From: Lysobacter sp. Root916
GTDB taxonomy: Bacteria; Pseudomonadota; Gammaproteobacteria; Xanthomonadales; Xanthomonadaceae
DNA length: 64,000 nucleotides
Direction: 5' to 3'
Assembly (NCBI RefSeq): GCF_001429785.1
Contig: NZ_LMJF01000001.1
Span: 570,462-634,461 of the forward strand
Shown here: piece by piece, positions 1 to 9,324 of the stretch
How positions within the stretch are numbered: the first letter of the stretch is position 1
How the letters are laid out: each line of letters begins with the position of its first letter
Position numbers and translations under genes: made by a program
The notes under the pieces: model-generated
Told to the model about the DNA's origin: nothing
Databases searched by the model: none
What the model saw: the letters and a program-made list of their open reading frames with translations, nothing else

Positions 1-454
1 AGCCGGCCGCGGCCGCGGTTTCCTCGGCATAGGGGAAGTGGCGGCGGAAGCAGTAGCGGCAGTGGATCGCGCAGCTGCCGGTGGTCACCAGCAGGGCGCG
101 CCCGCGGTACTTGCGGATCACCCCGTCGCCGGCCTTGGCCAGGCCGTCGCCGACCGGGTCCAGGACGTAGCCGGGCATGGGGCGCAGCTCCTGGTCCAGG
201 GGCAGGACCTGGCGCAGCAGCGGGTCGTGCGGGTCGCCGGCGCGCATGCGCGCGACGAAGCCGCGCGGCACCCGCAGCGGGAACTGCGCGGCGGCCGCGT
301 CGGACACCCCGGCGGCGATGCCGTCCAGCCCCAGCAGGGCCAGCAGCTCGCGCGGATCGCGCACCGCGTCGCGCCACAGCGCCTGCCAGCGCGCGGACGC
401 GCCGGGGTGCGGGAGGGGCTGCGGCTGTATGGAGGCCGGGGCTGCGGGTATCAT
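1..454 (-). CDS. epmB: EF-P beta-lysylation protein EpmB (lysine 2,3-aminomutase family), partial
   Basis: This is the N-terminal 151 codons of a radical-SAM lysine 2,3-aminomutase-like protein; the rest runs off the left edge. The start at 454 gives a product beginning MIPAAPASIQ. The radical-SAM cysteines are visible as CAIHCRYC (Cys128, Cys132, Cys135), preceded by RPMPGYVLDPVGD, which is typical of EpmB/YjeK. EpmB converts alpha-lysine to beta-lysine, which EpmA attaches to EF-P. The gene is divergent from efp, 217 bases away, and that pairing is the usual EpmB context and supports the call. The EpmA partner is not in the window. Confidence 0.93.
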   Translation of the reverse strand, partial: MIPAAPASIQPQPLPHPGASARWQALWRDAVRDPRELLALLGLDGIAAGVSDAAAAQFPLRVPRGFVARMRAGDPHDPLLRQVLPLDQELRPMPGYVLDPVGDGLAKAGDGVIRKYRGRALLVTTGSCAIHCRYCFRRHFPYAEETAAAAG

Positions 455-671
455 GCGGGGCTAGCTTGTATGGATCCGGTTTCGTGGGCCCGGCGCCCTG
501 GGGTTTCCCCGGCTCCGGTCCCGTTCGCGTCCCGCCCGGCCTTTCGGCGGCGGTGGCTGGCGCAGCCCGACATTCTAGCCTCCCGCCGTCGGTACGGCGG
601 CCCCTATCCGTCGGGGCCCCGCGTACCGGCCGGCGCAACCGCTTCATTCTTACATTCGCAGGAGTTTCAGC

Positions 672-1238
672 ATGGCCAGCTTGGGCATGAACGACGTCAA
701 GACCGGACAGAAGATCCTGGTCAACAACGACCCGTGCATCATCACCGAGACCGAGTACGTCAAGCCGGGCAAGGGCCAGGCCTTCACCCGCATCAAGTAC
801 CGCAGCATCAAGTCGGGCCGCGTGGTCGAAATGACCATGAAGGCCACCGACAGCGTCGAACAGGCCGACGTGGTCGATACCGATATGCAGTACCTGTATT
901 CGGATGGCGAGTACTGGCACTTCATGAACCAGGAATCCTTCGAGCAGGTCCAGTCCGACAAGGCCGGCATGGGCGGTTCCGAGAAGTGGCTCAAGGGCGA
1001 GGAAGAGTGCGTGGTGACGCTGTGGAACGGCGTGCCGATCGCGGTCCAGCCGCCGAACTTCGTCGAGCTCAAGATCACCGAGACCGACCCGGGCGTGCGC
1101 GGCGATACCTCCGGCGGCGGCGGCAAGCCGGCCACCCTGGAAACCGGCGCGGTCGTGCGCGTGCCGCTGTTCGTGGGCCAGGACGAAATCATCAAGGTCG
1201 ACACCCGCTCGGGCGAGTACGTCAGCCGAGTGAAGTGA
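672..1238 (+). CDS. efp: Elongation factor P
   Basis: The 188-residue product has normal EF-P length and three-domain composition. It helps ribosomes through polyproline stretches. The modified lysine is Lys34 in VKPGKGQAF, the loop recognised by the EpmA/EpmB beta-lysylation pathway, and epmB lies divergently next door. The C-terminal signature around [10 protein letters not shown] and the [10 protein letters not shown] tail are intact. The ATG at 672 follows AGGAG (659-663) at good spacing. A long hairpin begins at the stop codon and probably ends transcription. Expected to be constitutive. Confidence 0.98.
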   Translation: MASLGMNDVKTGQKILVNNDPCIITETEYVKPGKGQAFTRIKYRSIKSGRVVEMTMKATDSVEQADVVDTDMQYLYSDGEYWHFMNQESFEQVQSDKAGMGGSEKWLKGEEECVVTLWNGVPIAVQPPNFVELKITETDPGVRGDTSGGGGKPATLETGAVVRVPLFVGQDEIIKVDTRSGEYVSRVK

Positions 1239-1285
1239 CGCATTGGCCCGTGGCCGCACAGCGGCCACGGCTTTGCCAATGCGTC
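1237..1285 (+). terminator. Long hairpin after efp
   Basis: A two-part stem starts within the efp stop codon. The outer 11 bp (1237-1247 with 1275-1285) and the inner 10 bp (1248-1257 with 1261-1270) are perfect, separated on one side by a CTTT bulge, with a 3-base loop ACA. There is no U-run, so it may act as a Rho-assisted terminator or an mRNA 3' stabiliser rather than a classical intrinsic terminator. Confidence 0.6.
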
Positions 1286-1475
1286 ACCCCCGCGAAAGCG
1301 GGGGTCCAGTGCCTTCAGCGCCATGCTGAATTCTCTAGGCTCCCCGCGATCGCTATGCAATTGCGTCACCCTTGCGAAGGGGATCCAGAGACTTCAGCGC
1401 CACGCTGAATTCCCTCGACCCCCACATCCGCGATCGAATCAGGATCCTCCCGCGCAAGCGGGGTATCCACCAAAG
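1281..1475. repeat. Tandem copies of a short palindromic repeat
   Basis: Two related units lie head to tail. Unit 1 (about 1281-1340) contains CACCCCCGCGAAAGCGGGGG, followed by CCAGTGCCTTCAGCGCCATG. Unit 2 (about 1363-1420) has CACCCTTGCGAAGGGGATCC, followed by the same CTTCAGCGCCA-CGCTGAATTC segment. A third, partial palindrome (CCGCGCAAGCGGGGTATCCA) lies near 1446-1470. A further diverged copy occurs at about 6366-6393. This fills most of the gap between efp and the next gene. Confidence 0.75.
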
Positions 1476-1615
1476 CCCAGGCGCCACCGCCTGAGCCGGG
1501 CGGTCCGAACGCTACCCCGCGCCTAGCCATCCGCGCGTAACCGCAATCGGCCCCCGACCCGCTACGCTATCGATACGCGCCGCCGTTGCGCGAAAACGAA
1601 GGGCCGAATACGCGA

Positions 1616-2956
1616 ATGACGACCGATACCGAAACCCAATCCTGCGACCTGTTGATCGAAGCGGGCTGGGTGGTCCCGGTCGAACCGCATGCGGTGGTGC
1701 TGGAAGACCACGCCGTGGCGGTGCGCGGCGGGGTCATCGTCGACGTGCTGCCCACCGCCGAAGCGCGCGGCCGCTATCGCGCCGCCGAGACGGTATCGCG
1801 CCCGCAAGCGGCGCTGATTCCGGGCATGGTCAACGCCCACACCCACAACCCGATGACCCTGCTGCGCGGCATCGCCGACGACCTACCGCTGATGGAATGG
1901 CTGCAAGGCCATATCTGGCCGGTCGAGGCGGCGGTGATCGGGCCGCAGTTCGTCGAGGACGGCGTCACCCTGGCGATCGCCGAGATGCTGCGCGGCGGCA
2001 CCACCTGCGCCAACGAGAACTACTTCTTCCCCGACGTCCAGGCCGCGGTCTACAAGCGCCACGGCTTCCGCGCCCGGGTCGGCCTGCCGGTGATCGATTT
2101 CCCGACCGCCTGGGCCCAGAGTTCGGACGAGTACTTCGACCGCGCCGGCGAGGTTCACGACCTGTGGCGCGACGATCCGCTGGTGGCGACCGCGTTCGCG
2201 CCGCATGCGCCGTACACGGTCAGCGACGCGAATTTCGAGCGCGTCCGCATGCTCGCCGATCAGCTCGATCTGCCGGTGCACCTGCACACCCACGAGACCG
2301 CGCAGGAAGTCGCCGACTCGATCAAGCTGCACGGCCAGCGCCCGCTGGCGCGGCTGGACCGCCTGGGTCTGGTCACCGACCGTCTGATCGCGGTGCACAT
2401 GACCCAGCTCACCGACGCCGAGATCGAGTTGTGCGCGCAGCGCGGCGTGAGCGTGGTGCATTGCCCGGAATCCAATCTCAAGCTGGCCTCGGGTTTCTGC
2501 CCGGCCTGCAAGTTGCACCACGCCGGGGTCAACCTGGCGATCGGCACCGACGGCTGCGCCAGCAACAACGACCTGGACATGTTCGGCGAGACCCGCACCG
2601 CCGCGCTGCTGGCTAAGGCCGTGGCCGACGACGCCTCGGCGCTGGACGCGTTCAGCGCGCTGCGCGCGGCCACCCTGGGCGGCGCGCGCGCGCTCGGCTT
2701 CGAAACCCGGGTCGGCTCGATCGAGGTCGGCAAGCAGGCCGACCTGGTCTGCGTCGATCTGGACCAGCTCGAAACCCAGCCGCTGCACCACGTGGTCTCG
2801 CAGTTGATTTACGCCACCGGTCGCCATCAGGTCAGCGATGTCTGGATCGCCGGCGCCGCCAAGCTGCGCCAGCGCATGCTGGTGGATATGGACGTCCAGG
2901 CCCTGATCGCCAACGCGCGCCAATGGCGCGGCCGGATCGCCGCGCTCGGGCGTTGA
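1616..2956 (+). CDS. mtaD: 5'-methylthioadenosine/S-adenosylhomocysteine deaminase (TRZ/ATZ amidohydrolase)
   Basis: A 446-residue amidohydrolase of the TRZ/ATZ metal-dependent family. Metal-site motifs are present in order: [42 protein letters not shown] and [16 protein letters not shown]. It should deaminate MTA to methylthioinosine and/or SAH to inosylhomocysteine. Its position just before ubiG and a gph/mupP phosphatase matches the mtaD-ubiG-mupP arrangement of many gammaproteobacteria, which is the main reason for the specific name. A TTG at 1586 would add 10 residues; the ATG at 1616 gives a better fit to the family. Methionine-salvage genes mtnBDC occur at 59-62 kb, consistent with MTA handling. 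Confidence 0.82.
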   Translation: MTTDTETQSCDLLIEAGWVVPVEPHAVVLEDHAVAVRGGVIVDVLPTAEARGRYRAAETVSRPQAALIPGMVNAHTHNPMTLLRGIADDLPLMEWLQGHIWPVEAAVIGPQFVEDGVTLAIAEMLRGGTTCANENYFFPDVQAAVYKRHGFRARVGLPVIDFPTAWAQSSDEYFDRAGEVHDLWRDDPLVATAFAPHAPYTVSDANFERVRMLADQLDLPVHLHTHETAQEVADSIKLHGQRPLARLDRLGLVTDRLIAVHMTQLTDAEIELCAQRGVSVVHCPESNLKLASGFCPACKLHHAGVNLAIGTDGCASNNDLDMFGETRTAALLAKAVADDASALDAFSALRAATLGGARALGFETRVGSIEVGKQADLVCVDLDQLETQPLHHVVSQLIYATGRHQVSDVWIAGAAKLRQRMLVDMDVQALIANARQWRGRIAALGR

Positions 2957-3002
2957 GTCCGGCGCCGTTCCCCCTTTTCACGTACGCACAGGCAGTCCTC
3001 CC

Positions 3003-3752
3003 ATGAGCGCACACGGCACCGCGTCCGAATCGGCCCCGACCGGCGGCGACGACAACTACAGCCAGGCCGAACTCGACAAGTTCGGCGCCCTGGCCAACCG
3101 CTGGTGGGACCCGCAGGGCCCGCAGAAGGCGCTGCACGCGCTCAACCCGGCGCGTCTGGGCTATGTCGCGCAGCGCAGCACCCTGAGCGGCGCGCGCGTG
3201 CTCGACGTCGGCTGCGGCGGCGGTCTGCTCAGCGAGGCCCTGGCCGGCGCGGGCGCCGACGTGGTCGCGATCGATCTGGCGCCGGAACTGCTCAAGGTCG
3301 CCCGCCTGCACAAGCTGGAAACCGGTGTGCGCGTGGACTATCGCCAGCAATCGGTGGAGTCGCTGGCGGCCGAACAGCCGGGCAGTTTCGACGCCATCAC
3401 CTGCATGGAAATGCTCGAGCACGTCCCCGATCCCTCGGCGATCGTGCGCGCCTGCGCCAGCCTGCTCAAGCCGGGCGGGCGTCTGTTCCTGTCCACGCTC
3501 AACCGCACCCCGGCCGCGTTCGCGCTGGCCATCGTCGGCGCCGAGTACGTCGCCCGCGTGCTGCCCAAGGGCACCCACCAGTATCGCGATTTCATCAAGC
3601 CCTCCGAGCTGGCGGCGTGGCTGCGCGCGGCCGAGTTGCAACTGGAGGACGTGAGCGGGCTGATGTACGAACCCTGGCGCAACGCCGCGCGCGTGATCGC
3701 GCGTACCGACGTCAACTACCTGGCCTGCGCGCGCAAGCCGGAAAGCGCATGA
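3003..3752 (+). CDS. ubiG: Ubiquinone biosynthesis O-methyltransferase UbiG
   Basis: A 249-residue class I SAM-dependent methyltransferase. Diagnostic UbiG features are the N-terminal [20 protein letters not shown], the SAM motif [16 protein letters not shown] near residue 65, and the [13 protein letters not shown] segment. It performs both O-methylations in ubiquinone synthesis, on membrane-associated intermediates. The stop overlaps the next start (ATGA at 3749-3752), so translation is coupled to the downstream phosphatase. It lies 46 bases after mtaD in the same direction. Confidence 0.96.
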   Translation: MSAHGTASESAPTGGDDNYSQAELDKFGALANRWWDPQGPQKALHALNPARLGYVAQRSTLSGARVLDVGCGGGLLSEALAGAGADVVAIDLAPELLKVARLHKLETGVRVDYRQQSVESLAAEQPGSFDAITCMEMLEHVPDPSAIVRACASLLKPGGRLFLSTLNRTPAAFALAIVGAEYVARVLPKGTHQYRDFIKPSELAAWLRAAELQLEDVSGLMYEPWRNAARVIARTDVNYLACARKPESA

Positions 3753-4435
3753 ACCGCGAGGCCGCGACGGCGTTTCCCAAGGCGGTGCTGTTCGATCTGG
3801 ACGGCACCTTGCTCGACAGCGCGCCGGACATGCTGGCGGCGCTGAACGTGATGCGCGCCGCGCGCGGCGATGCGCCCATGCCTTTGTCGCAATTGCGCCC
3901 GCACGTGTCGCGCGGCGGCCAGGCCATGCTCGCGGCGGCGTTTCCGCAGGTGCCGGCCGAGCAGCGCAGCGGCTGGCTGCAGGAATTTCTCGACCACTAT
4001 CAGCGCGAACTCGGCCGCCACGGCGGACCGTTCGACGGCATCGAGGCGATGCTGGCCGAACTGGAAGCCGCCGGCAGCGTCTGGGGCATCGTCACCAACA
4101 AGCCCGAGTATCTGGCGCAGCTGCTGATGCCGCTGCTGGGCTGGGAATCGCGCTGCGCGGTGCTGATCGGCGGCGACACCCTGGCCAAGCGCAAGCCCGA
4201 TCCGCTGCAGCTGCTGGTGGCCGCCGAGCGCATCGGCGTGGCGCCGGCCGATTGCGTCTACGTCGGCGACGACGAGCGCGACATCATCGCCGCGCGCGCG
4301 GCCGGCATGCCGTCGGTGGTCGCGCTGTGGGGCTACCGCCTGGCCGAGGACGATCCGCTGGCCTGGCAGGGCGATCGCCTGATCGAACAACCCGACACCT
4401 TGTGCGCGGCGGCGGCGTGGCCGCCCACGCGATGA
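3749..4435 (+). CDS. HAD-superfamily phosphatase (phosphoglycolate phosphatase Gph / MupP type)
   Basis: The 228-residue product starts [19 protein letters not shown] motifs are clear: [13 protein letters not shown], the Thr of GIVTNKP; III, the Lys in [21 protein letters not shown]. The family includes phosphoglycolate phosphatase. In pseudomonads the gene directly after ubiG (mupP) is an N-acetylmuramic acid 6-phosphate phosphatase of the cell-wall recycling pathway. The synteny here (mtaD, ubiG, HAD) matches that, so MupP is a real alternative and I leave the symbol blank. It overlaps ubiG by 4 bases and the next gene by 4 bases. Confidence 0.88.
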   Translation: MNREAATAFPKAVLFDLDGTLLDSAPDMLAALNVMRAARGDAPMPLSQLRPHVSRGGQAMLAAAFPQVPAEQRSGWLQEFLDHYQRELGRHGGPFDGIEAMLAELEAAGSVWGIVTNKPEYLAQLLMPLLGWESRCAVLIGGDTLAKRKPDPLQLLVAAERIGVAPADCVYVGDDERDIIAARAAGMPSVVALWGYRLAEDDPLAWQGDRLIEQPDTLCAAAAWPPTR

Positions 4436-5190
4436 GCGAACCGCAGGCCGATCAGGCGCGCGACGGCGACCACGGCGCCGCCGCGCCCGAGGACGCCCTG
4501 GCCAGCTTCATCGGCAAGTGGCGCGCGCGCTGGCCGGAATGGGCCTTGGCCGAAACCTTCGTGCCGGCCGCGCAGCGCCAGACCGCGCTGGCCTGGGCCG
4601 CGCTGCAGCAGGAGCTGGCCGATGCCGCCTGGGGCGGACGCGATGCCCGGCCCGGCGAGCTCAAGCTGGGCTGGTGGCTGGAAGAGCTGCAGGGCTGGTC
4701 GCAGGGCCGGCGCCGGCATCCGCTGGGCCAGGCCTTGCAGCGCCAGGCGGCGCCCTGGGCGGCGTTGGCGACGGCGTTGCCGACGCTGCTGGAAACCCGC
4801 GAACGTCCGCTCGACCGCGACGACGCGAGCGCCTCCCTGCAGGCCTACGCGGCCGCGCTGGCCGCGGTCGATGCGGCCCTGTTCGGCGTCGCGGCCGGTC
4901 CCGGCGATACCGCCGCGACCAGTGCCGGCTTGCTCCACGCGCGCCTGGCCCACGAGGGCGAAAGCGCCGTGCCGCTGGGCGTGCTGGCACGCGTGGGCGA
5001 GGCTGGTGCGGTCGCCGCTTGGGCGCAGGAACTGCGCGCGCACTGGCCCGCCGAGCCGGCCGCGAGCCTGCCCAGGCGGCTGTGGGCCGCGCTGGCGCTG
5101 GCGCGCCTGCGCGCCGGCGACGCCGCCCGGCCGCTGTCGCCCTGGCGCGCGCTGCTCAGCGCCTGGCGCGGCGCGCGCGGCCGCCGCTAG
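4432..5190 (+). CDS. Squalene/phytoene synthase-family-like protein, probably non-catalytic
   Basis: A 252-residue, Ala/Arg/Trp-rich, probably all-helical protein, translationally coupled to the phosphatase (ATGA overlap at 4432-4435). The segment KLGWWLEELQGWSQG, followed by HPLGQALQ, resembles the helix of trans-isoprenyl synthases of the squalene/phytoene family (their LxWWRE...HP pattern). The paired Asp-rich DxxxD motifs needed to bind prenyl diphosphate are not visible. It may therefore be a structural or assembly factor rather than a synthase, as with other degenerate family members. The location directly after ubiG could link it to quinone metabolism. The family call rests on a short motif and is moderate. 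Confidence 0.5.
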   Translation: MSEPQADQARDGDHGAAAPEDALASFIGKWRARWPEWALAETFVPAAQRQTALAWAALQQELADAAWGGRDARPGELKLGWWLEELQGWSQGRRRHPLGQALQRQAAPWAALATALPTLLETRERPLDRDDASASLQAYAAALAAVDAALFGVAAGPGDTAATSAGLLHARLAHEGESAVPLGVLARVGEAGAVAAWAQELRAHWPAEPAASLPRRLWAALALARLRAGDAARPLSPWRALLSAWRGARGRR

Positions 5191-5337
5191 GCCGCGCCGG
5201 CACATAGGCGCGGCGCGTACACGGCCCAATCGCGGCCGCGCAGACACAGCGTTTCAGCCCCGGACAGGGGCGGGCCCGGCCCGGCCGGTAGAATGGCCTG
5301 CGTTGCGGTCCCCCACGCCGCCCTTATCGAAGCTGTC

Positions 5338-6270
5338 GTGACCACCCATTCCAACACCCCGCGTCGCCTTCCCGATGTCGCCTTCGACGCCGCCGCCGCG
5401 GCGCGTCCGCTGGACTGGGTCGGCATGTCCAACATCGCCCTGCCGCTGCGCGTGGCCTCGGGTAACGGCGAGGCGATCCAAGTCGCGGCCTCGGTCGACG
5501 TCTCGGTCGATCTGCGCGACGCCGACGCGCGCGGCATCCACATGTCGCGCATGTACCTGCAACTGCAGGACGCCTTCGCCAGCGAGACGGTCACCCCGGC
5601 CGGGCTGCGGCGCGTGCTGCAGGCGCTGATCGAAGGTCAGGGCGGACTCTCCAGCGCCGCGCGCCTGCTGCTGCGCTACGAACAACTGCTGCTGCGTCCG
5701 GCCCTGGCCAGCGCCAACGCCGGCTGGAAGCGCTATCCGGTCGAGATCGACGCGACCTTGCTGGACGGTCATCTGCATCTGGGCCTGCGTTTCTCGGTCG
5801 AGTACTCCAGCACCTGTCCGGCCTCGGCGGCGCTGTCGCGCCAGCTCAACGCCGAACGCTTCGTCGAGGACTTCGCCGCCGCCCGTCCGCTGTCGACCGC
5901 CGTGGTCGGCGAGTGGCTGGCGTCCGAGCGCGGCTTGGCCGCCACGCCGCACGCGCAGCGCAGCCGCGCCGATATCCGGGTCGAACTGCGTCCGGCCTTC
6001 GACGAGCTGCCGCTGAACGCGCTGATCGATGCCATCGAGCAGGCCCTGGGCACGCCGGTGCAGACCGCGGTCAAACGCGAGGACGAGCAGGCTTTCGCCC
6101 GCCTCAACGCCGAAAACCTGATGTTCTGCGAAGACGCCGCCCGCCGAGTCGCCGCGGCGTTGTCGGCCGACCCGCGCATCGACCGCTACGATGCGCAGGT
6201 CGCGCATTTCGAAAGCCTGCATGCGCACGATGCGGTCGCACGTGTGAGCGGGCAGGGCGCGCGCGACTGA
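5338..6270 (+). CDS. folE2: GTP cyclohydrolase FolE2 (type IB)
   Basis: A 310-residue protein of the GCYH-IB (COG1469) family, which converts GTP to dihydroneopterin triphosphate for folate and related pathways. Family signatures are DWVGMSNIALPLRV, GIHMSRMYLQLQ, VEYSSTCPASAALSRQL (containing the active-site Cys), TPHAQRSRADI and NAENLMFCEDAARR. I chose GTG 5338 because the product then begins close to the family start. An ATG at 5293 would add 15 residues, but it overlaps TAGAAT (5289-5294), which looks like a -10 element. The gene stands alone, and the downstream gap holds only degenerate repeat material. Confidence 0.93.
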   Translation: MTTHSNTPRRLPDVAFDAAAAARPLDWVGMSNIALPLRVASGNGEAIQVAASVDVSVDLRDADARGIHMSRMYLQLQDAFASETVTPAGLRRVLQALIEGQGGLSSAARLLLRYEQLLLRPALASANAGWKRYPVEIDATLLDGHLHLGLRFSVEYSSTCPASAALSRQLNAERFVEDFAAARPLSTAVVGEWLASERGLAATPHAQRSRADIRVELRPAFDELPLNALIDAIEQALGTPVQTAVKREDEQAFARLNAENLMFCEDAARRVAAALSADPRIDRYDAQVAHFESLHAHDAVARVSGQGARD

Positions 6271-6715
6271 GCGGCTACTGAGGGACCGCGCGGCGGGGCC
6301 GCCGTTGGTTCCGCGAACGCACCGCGAGCGGCTGGCGACGTCGCCAAGCGTCGCCGCCAATGCAATCCGTCATTGCCGCGAAAGCGGGTTGCGCTTTAGG
6401 TCTGCGCAGCCGACGGTGCAGCGACTTCCGCGTTATTTGGCGATCGCGGGGCGCGCCACGCCGAGCGCCTGTCGGCCGCCCGGCCGACTCGCCACCCATC
6501 GTTCCAGCCGCGTCCCGGAGAGGGCGGGCCCGGTCGCCGGCCCCGGCTAGCCGCCCCGTCCAGAGCGGCACGCGGCTGGCATCCGAAAGCCACCATCCAC
6601 CCTCGCTTCAAGCACCTCTACCGGCGGTCTAGAGCACCTAAACGGCCGTCAAACCGTGCGCGTCGTCACGCTCGTTGGGCTATGCTCAAAGCGTTGCAGC
6701 GTGCCGGGGCGGGTT
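6271..6715. other. Intergenic stretch, no gene seen
   Basis: This gap of 445 bases between folE2 and the diguanylate cyclase gene has no convincing ORF. A GC-rich potential hairpin lies near 6280-6305. A diverged copy of the repeat seen after efp (CGTCATTGCCGCGAAAGCGG, about 6368-6387) is the only recognisable element. TATGCT at 6681-6686 could be a -10 hexamer for the downstream gene, but I see no good -35 partner. Confidence 0.6.
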
Positions 6716-8398
6716 ATGGGGAGACCCTCGCGTCGTAGGTGGCAGGCCGTCATGGTCTGGTTGGGGATGCTAGTGGCGGCCGCCGCGCCGGCGCAGTCGC
6801 CATCCTTGCAACTCTCGCGCCTGGGGGCCGACCCCTTGCCCGTGCAGGTCATCGCCGGCGACTTCGACGACCGTTTCGTCCCCGTGTCCGATCTGTCCGT
6901 GCGCGAACGCGAACGCGCGCCGCGCTGGTGGCGGTTGACCGCGACACGCGATCGCTCCGCCGCCGATCAGCCGCAATTGGTGCTGCGCTCGCCGCACCTC
7001 AATCGCGTCGAAGTCTGGCTGCCGAATTCGCCGCTGCCGGTGCCGCGCGCGCTGCTGGGCAACGGCGCCGACCGCACCGCCTCCACACGCGCCTTGGTGG
7101 TGCCCTTGAGCCACGGACTGGCCGCCGGCGAATCGGTGTATCTGCGCGTGCAATCGCTGATGCCGTTGCCGATGACGGCTTCGATCGAGCCTTTGGCGGT
7201 GGTGCACAGCAAGGACATGACCCATGTCGCCTGGCGCACCGCCGTGCTCACCACGATGGTGGTGCTGACGATTCTCGGGTTCGGCTTCTGGGCCGGGATC
7301 GGCGAGCGCAGCTATCTGATGCTCAGCCTGACCCTGCTGGCGCAGCTGCTGTACCTGATCTGCTACGGCGGCGAAGCGCGTTCGATTCCGTTCCTGGCGA
7401 TGCTGGTCAGCGACGACGCGCGCGCCGGGCGCATGTTCGGCTTGATCGCGGTGCTGGCCAGCAACGCCTTCATGGCCCACTACCTCAGCCTGCGCCAGAC
7501 CCAGCCGCGGCTGATGCGGCTGCTGATGGTCTGCAACATCTCGATCGTGCTGCTGATGCTGGTGACCTTGGCCACGGTCGCGCCGCTGGTCGCGGTGGCG
7601 GCCAACCTGGTCCTGCTGATCGGCTACGGCATCGTGATGGCGGCCGGCGCGATCGGCGCGCTGCGGCGCCAGCGCGAAGCCTATTTCCTGCTGCTGTCGT
7701 GGGCGCCGATGTTCGTGCTGACCGGCCTGCGTTTCGCCGGTTTATTGGGTTGGTGGGGCAATCCGGAGTGGATGGACTACGCCTTCCCGGTCGGCTTCGC
7801 GATGGGCGGACTGGTGTTGATGATCGGGTTGTCCGACAAGCTGCAGCAGCTGCGCCGCGATCGCGACCAGGCCAGCCGCCAGGCGACTTATGACGCACTG
7901 ACCGGCGCGATGACGCGGCCGGCGATCGAGGCCCGCCTCAAGGCCGCGGTGGAGTCCGCGCACAAGAGCCGGCGCCCGCTGTCGGTGGTGTTCTTCGACG
8001 TCGACCACTTCAAGCGCATCAACGACGAGCACGGCCATCGGGTCGGCGATCAGACCCTGCGCATCATTTCGCTGCGCACCCGCAACCGGCTGCGCACCTA
8101 CGATTTGTTCGGCCGCTACGGCGGCGACGAGATCCTGGTCGTGCTGCCCGACACCCAACTGCGCGAGGCCCTGGGCGTGGCCGAGAACCTGCGCTCGTCG
8201 GTGAACTGCCGGCCCCTGTCGATCGACGGCAAGCTGCTGGCGTCCAGCCTTAGCCTGGGCGTGGCCGAGCTGATGCCCGAGGAAACCGCCGAGCACCTGC
8301 TCGAGCGCGCCGACGCGGCCTTGTACGCCAGCAAGTCCGCCGGCCGCGATCGCGTGACCGGCCACAGCGCTTCGCGCGCGCAGGAGCTGGTGCACTAG
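6716..8398 (+). CDS. 7TMR-DISM membrane diguanylate cyclase (GGDEI variant)
   Basis: A 560-residue product. A signal-like first helix (VWLGMLVAAAAPAQS) is followed by a periplasmic beta-rich 7TMR-DISM extracellular domain, about seven transmembrane helices and a C-terminal GGDEF domain. The cyclase signature reads RYGGDEILVVLPD, so the fifth signature position is Ile instead of Phe. The catalytic Asp/Glu and the substrate-binding segment FFDVDHFKRINDEHGH are kept. An RxxD product-inhibition site (RTYD) lies five residues before GGDE. It should make cyclic di-GMP in response to a periplasmic ligand. The ATG at 6716 is chosen because it leaves a normal signal peptide; GTG 6656 would add 20 atypical residues. 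Confidence 0.85.
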   Translation: MGRPSRRRWQAVMVWLGMLVAAAAPAQSPSLQLSRLGADPLPVQVIAGDFDDRFVPVSDLSVRERERAPRWWRLTATRDRSAADQPQLVLRSPHLNRVEVWLPNSPLPVPRALLGNGADRTASTRALVVPLSHGLAAGESVYLRVQSLMPLPMTASIEPLAVVHSKDMTHVAWRTAVLTTMVVLTILGFGFWAGIGERSYLMLSLTLLAQLLYLICYGGEARSIPFLAMLVSDDARAGRMFGLIAVLASNAFMAHYLSLRQTQPRLMRLLMVCNISIVLLMLVTLATVAPLVAVAANLVLLIGYGIVMAAGAIGALRRQREAYFLLLSWAPMFVLTGLRFAGLLGWWGNPEWMDYAFPVGFAMGGLVLMIGLSDKLQQLRRDRDQASRQATYDALTGAMTRPAIEARLKAAVESAHKSRRPLSVVFFDVDHFKRINDEHGHRVGDQTLRIISLRTRNRLRTYDLFGRYGGDEILVVLPDTQLREALGVAENLRSSVNCRPLSIDGKLLASSLSLGVAELMPEETAEHLLERADAALYASKSAGRDRVTGHSASRAQELVH

Positions 8399-8424
8399 CG
8401 CCCGCGGCGGCGCGAGGCGTGGAT

Positions 8425-9324
8425 TTACTTCGCGCCGGCGCGCACCGCGTCGCCGCGTTCCAGCACCAGCAGCGGATCGATGCGCACGTCGAACCAGTTC
8501 ATGCCCCAATGCAGGTGCGGCCCGGTGGCGCGGCCGGTGGCGCCGACCGCGCCCACGACCTGGCCCTGCGCGATGCGGTCGCCGACCTTCACGTCGATGC
8601 GCGACAGGTGCAGGAAATTCGAACTGATGCCGTGGCCGTGGTCGAGCAGCAGGGTGCCCCCGGTCAGGTACAGGTCGGGCGCGGCGAAGGCGACCACGCC
8701 CGCAGCCGGCGCCAGCACCGGCGTGCCCGAGGCCGTGGCGATGTCCATGCCCGAATGGGCCGAGCCGGGCTGGCCGTTGTACACGCGCTGATTGCCGAAG
8801 CGCCCGCTGATGCGGCCGCGCACCGGCCACACGAAGGCCTGGGCGAAGTCGGCGCGCTCGTCGTCGCGGTCGCGCGCGGCGGTCACCAGGGCCTGCTCGC
8901 GGCGGATGCGTTCGGCGATGTCGGGCGGCGGATTCACGGTCTTGGGCGGCACGCCGTTGATCCGTTCGATCGGCCAGTCGCGCGGCAGCACCGCGATGCT
9001 CACGCGCTGGCTGCGGCCGTCGGCGTCAATCACCTCGACCTCGACCGGCGCGGCCTGCTCGCGGCCGATGCCGAACACCACCGAGCCGTAGGGCGTGACG
9101 CGCAGGGTGCGCGTGCCGTAGCGCACGGTCGCGCCGGCCGGCACCTTGCCGATCACCATCGCGCCTTGCTGCACCGACGGCGGAAACACCACGCGCGGAT
9201 CGGCGCTGTCTGCGACGGGCGCCGGCGCGGCCATCGGAGCCTGCGCGAGCTGGCTTTGCGCGATCGCCGCGCTGCAGGCGGCCAGCGCCAGCGTCGCCAG
9301 CGCGACCGCCGCGGCCGACCTCAT
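8425..9324 (-). CDS. M23 family metallopeptidase, probable lipoprotein
   Basis: A 299-residue envelope protein. The N-terminus [17 protein letters not shown] carries a lipobox (LAAC, Cys17), predicting a lipoprotein. The C-terminal LytM/M23 domain has the zinc ligands in HSGMDIA and HLHW, with the intervening DHGHGISSNFLHLSRIDVKV typical of active lysostaphin-like endopeptidases. Substrate is likely peptidoglycan cross-links. A proline-rich linker and a beta domain precede the catalytic part. The ATG overlaps the stop of the dihydroorotase gene (9321-9324), so the two are co-translated, last in the yidD-pyrC-M23 operon. Confidence 0.9.
   Translation of the reverse strand: MRSAAAVALATLALAACSAAIAQSQLAQAPMAAPAPVADSADPRVVFPPSVQQGAMVIGKVPAGATVRYGTRTLRVTPYGSVVFGIGREQAAPVEVEVIDADGRSQRVSIAVLPRDWPIERINGVPPKTVNPPPDIAERIRREQALVTAARDRDDERADFAQAFVWPVRGRISGRFGNQRVYNGQPGSAHSGMDIATASGTPVLAPAAGVVAFAAPDLYLTGGTLLLDHGHGISSNFLHLSRIDVKVGDRIAQGQVVGAVGATGRATGPHLHWGMNWFDVRIDPLLVLERGDAVRAGAK

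Noticed and set aside
1586-1615. TTG 1586 as start of mtaD
   Set aside because: It adds ten residues not typical of the family; ATG 1616 fits better.
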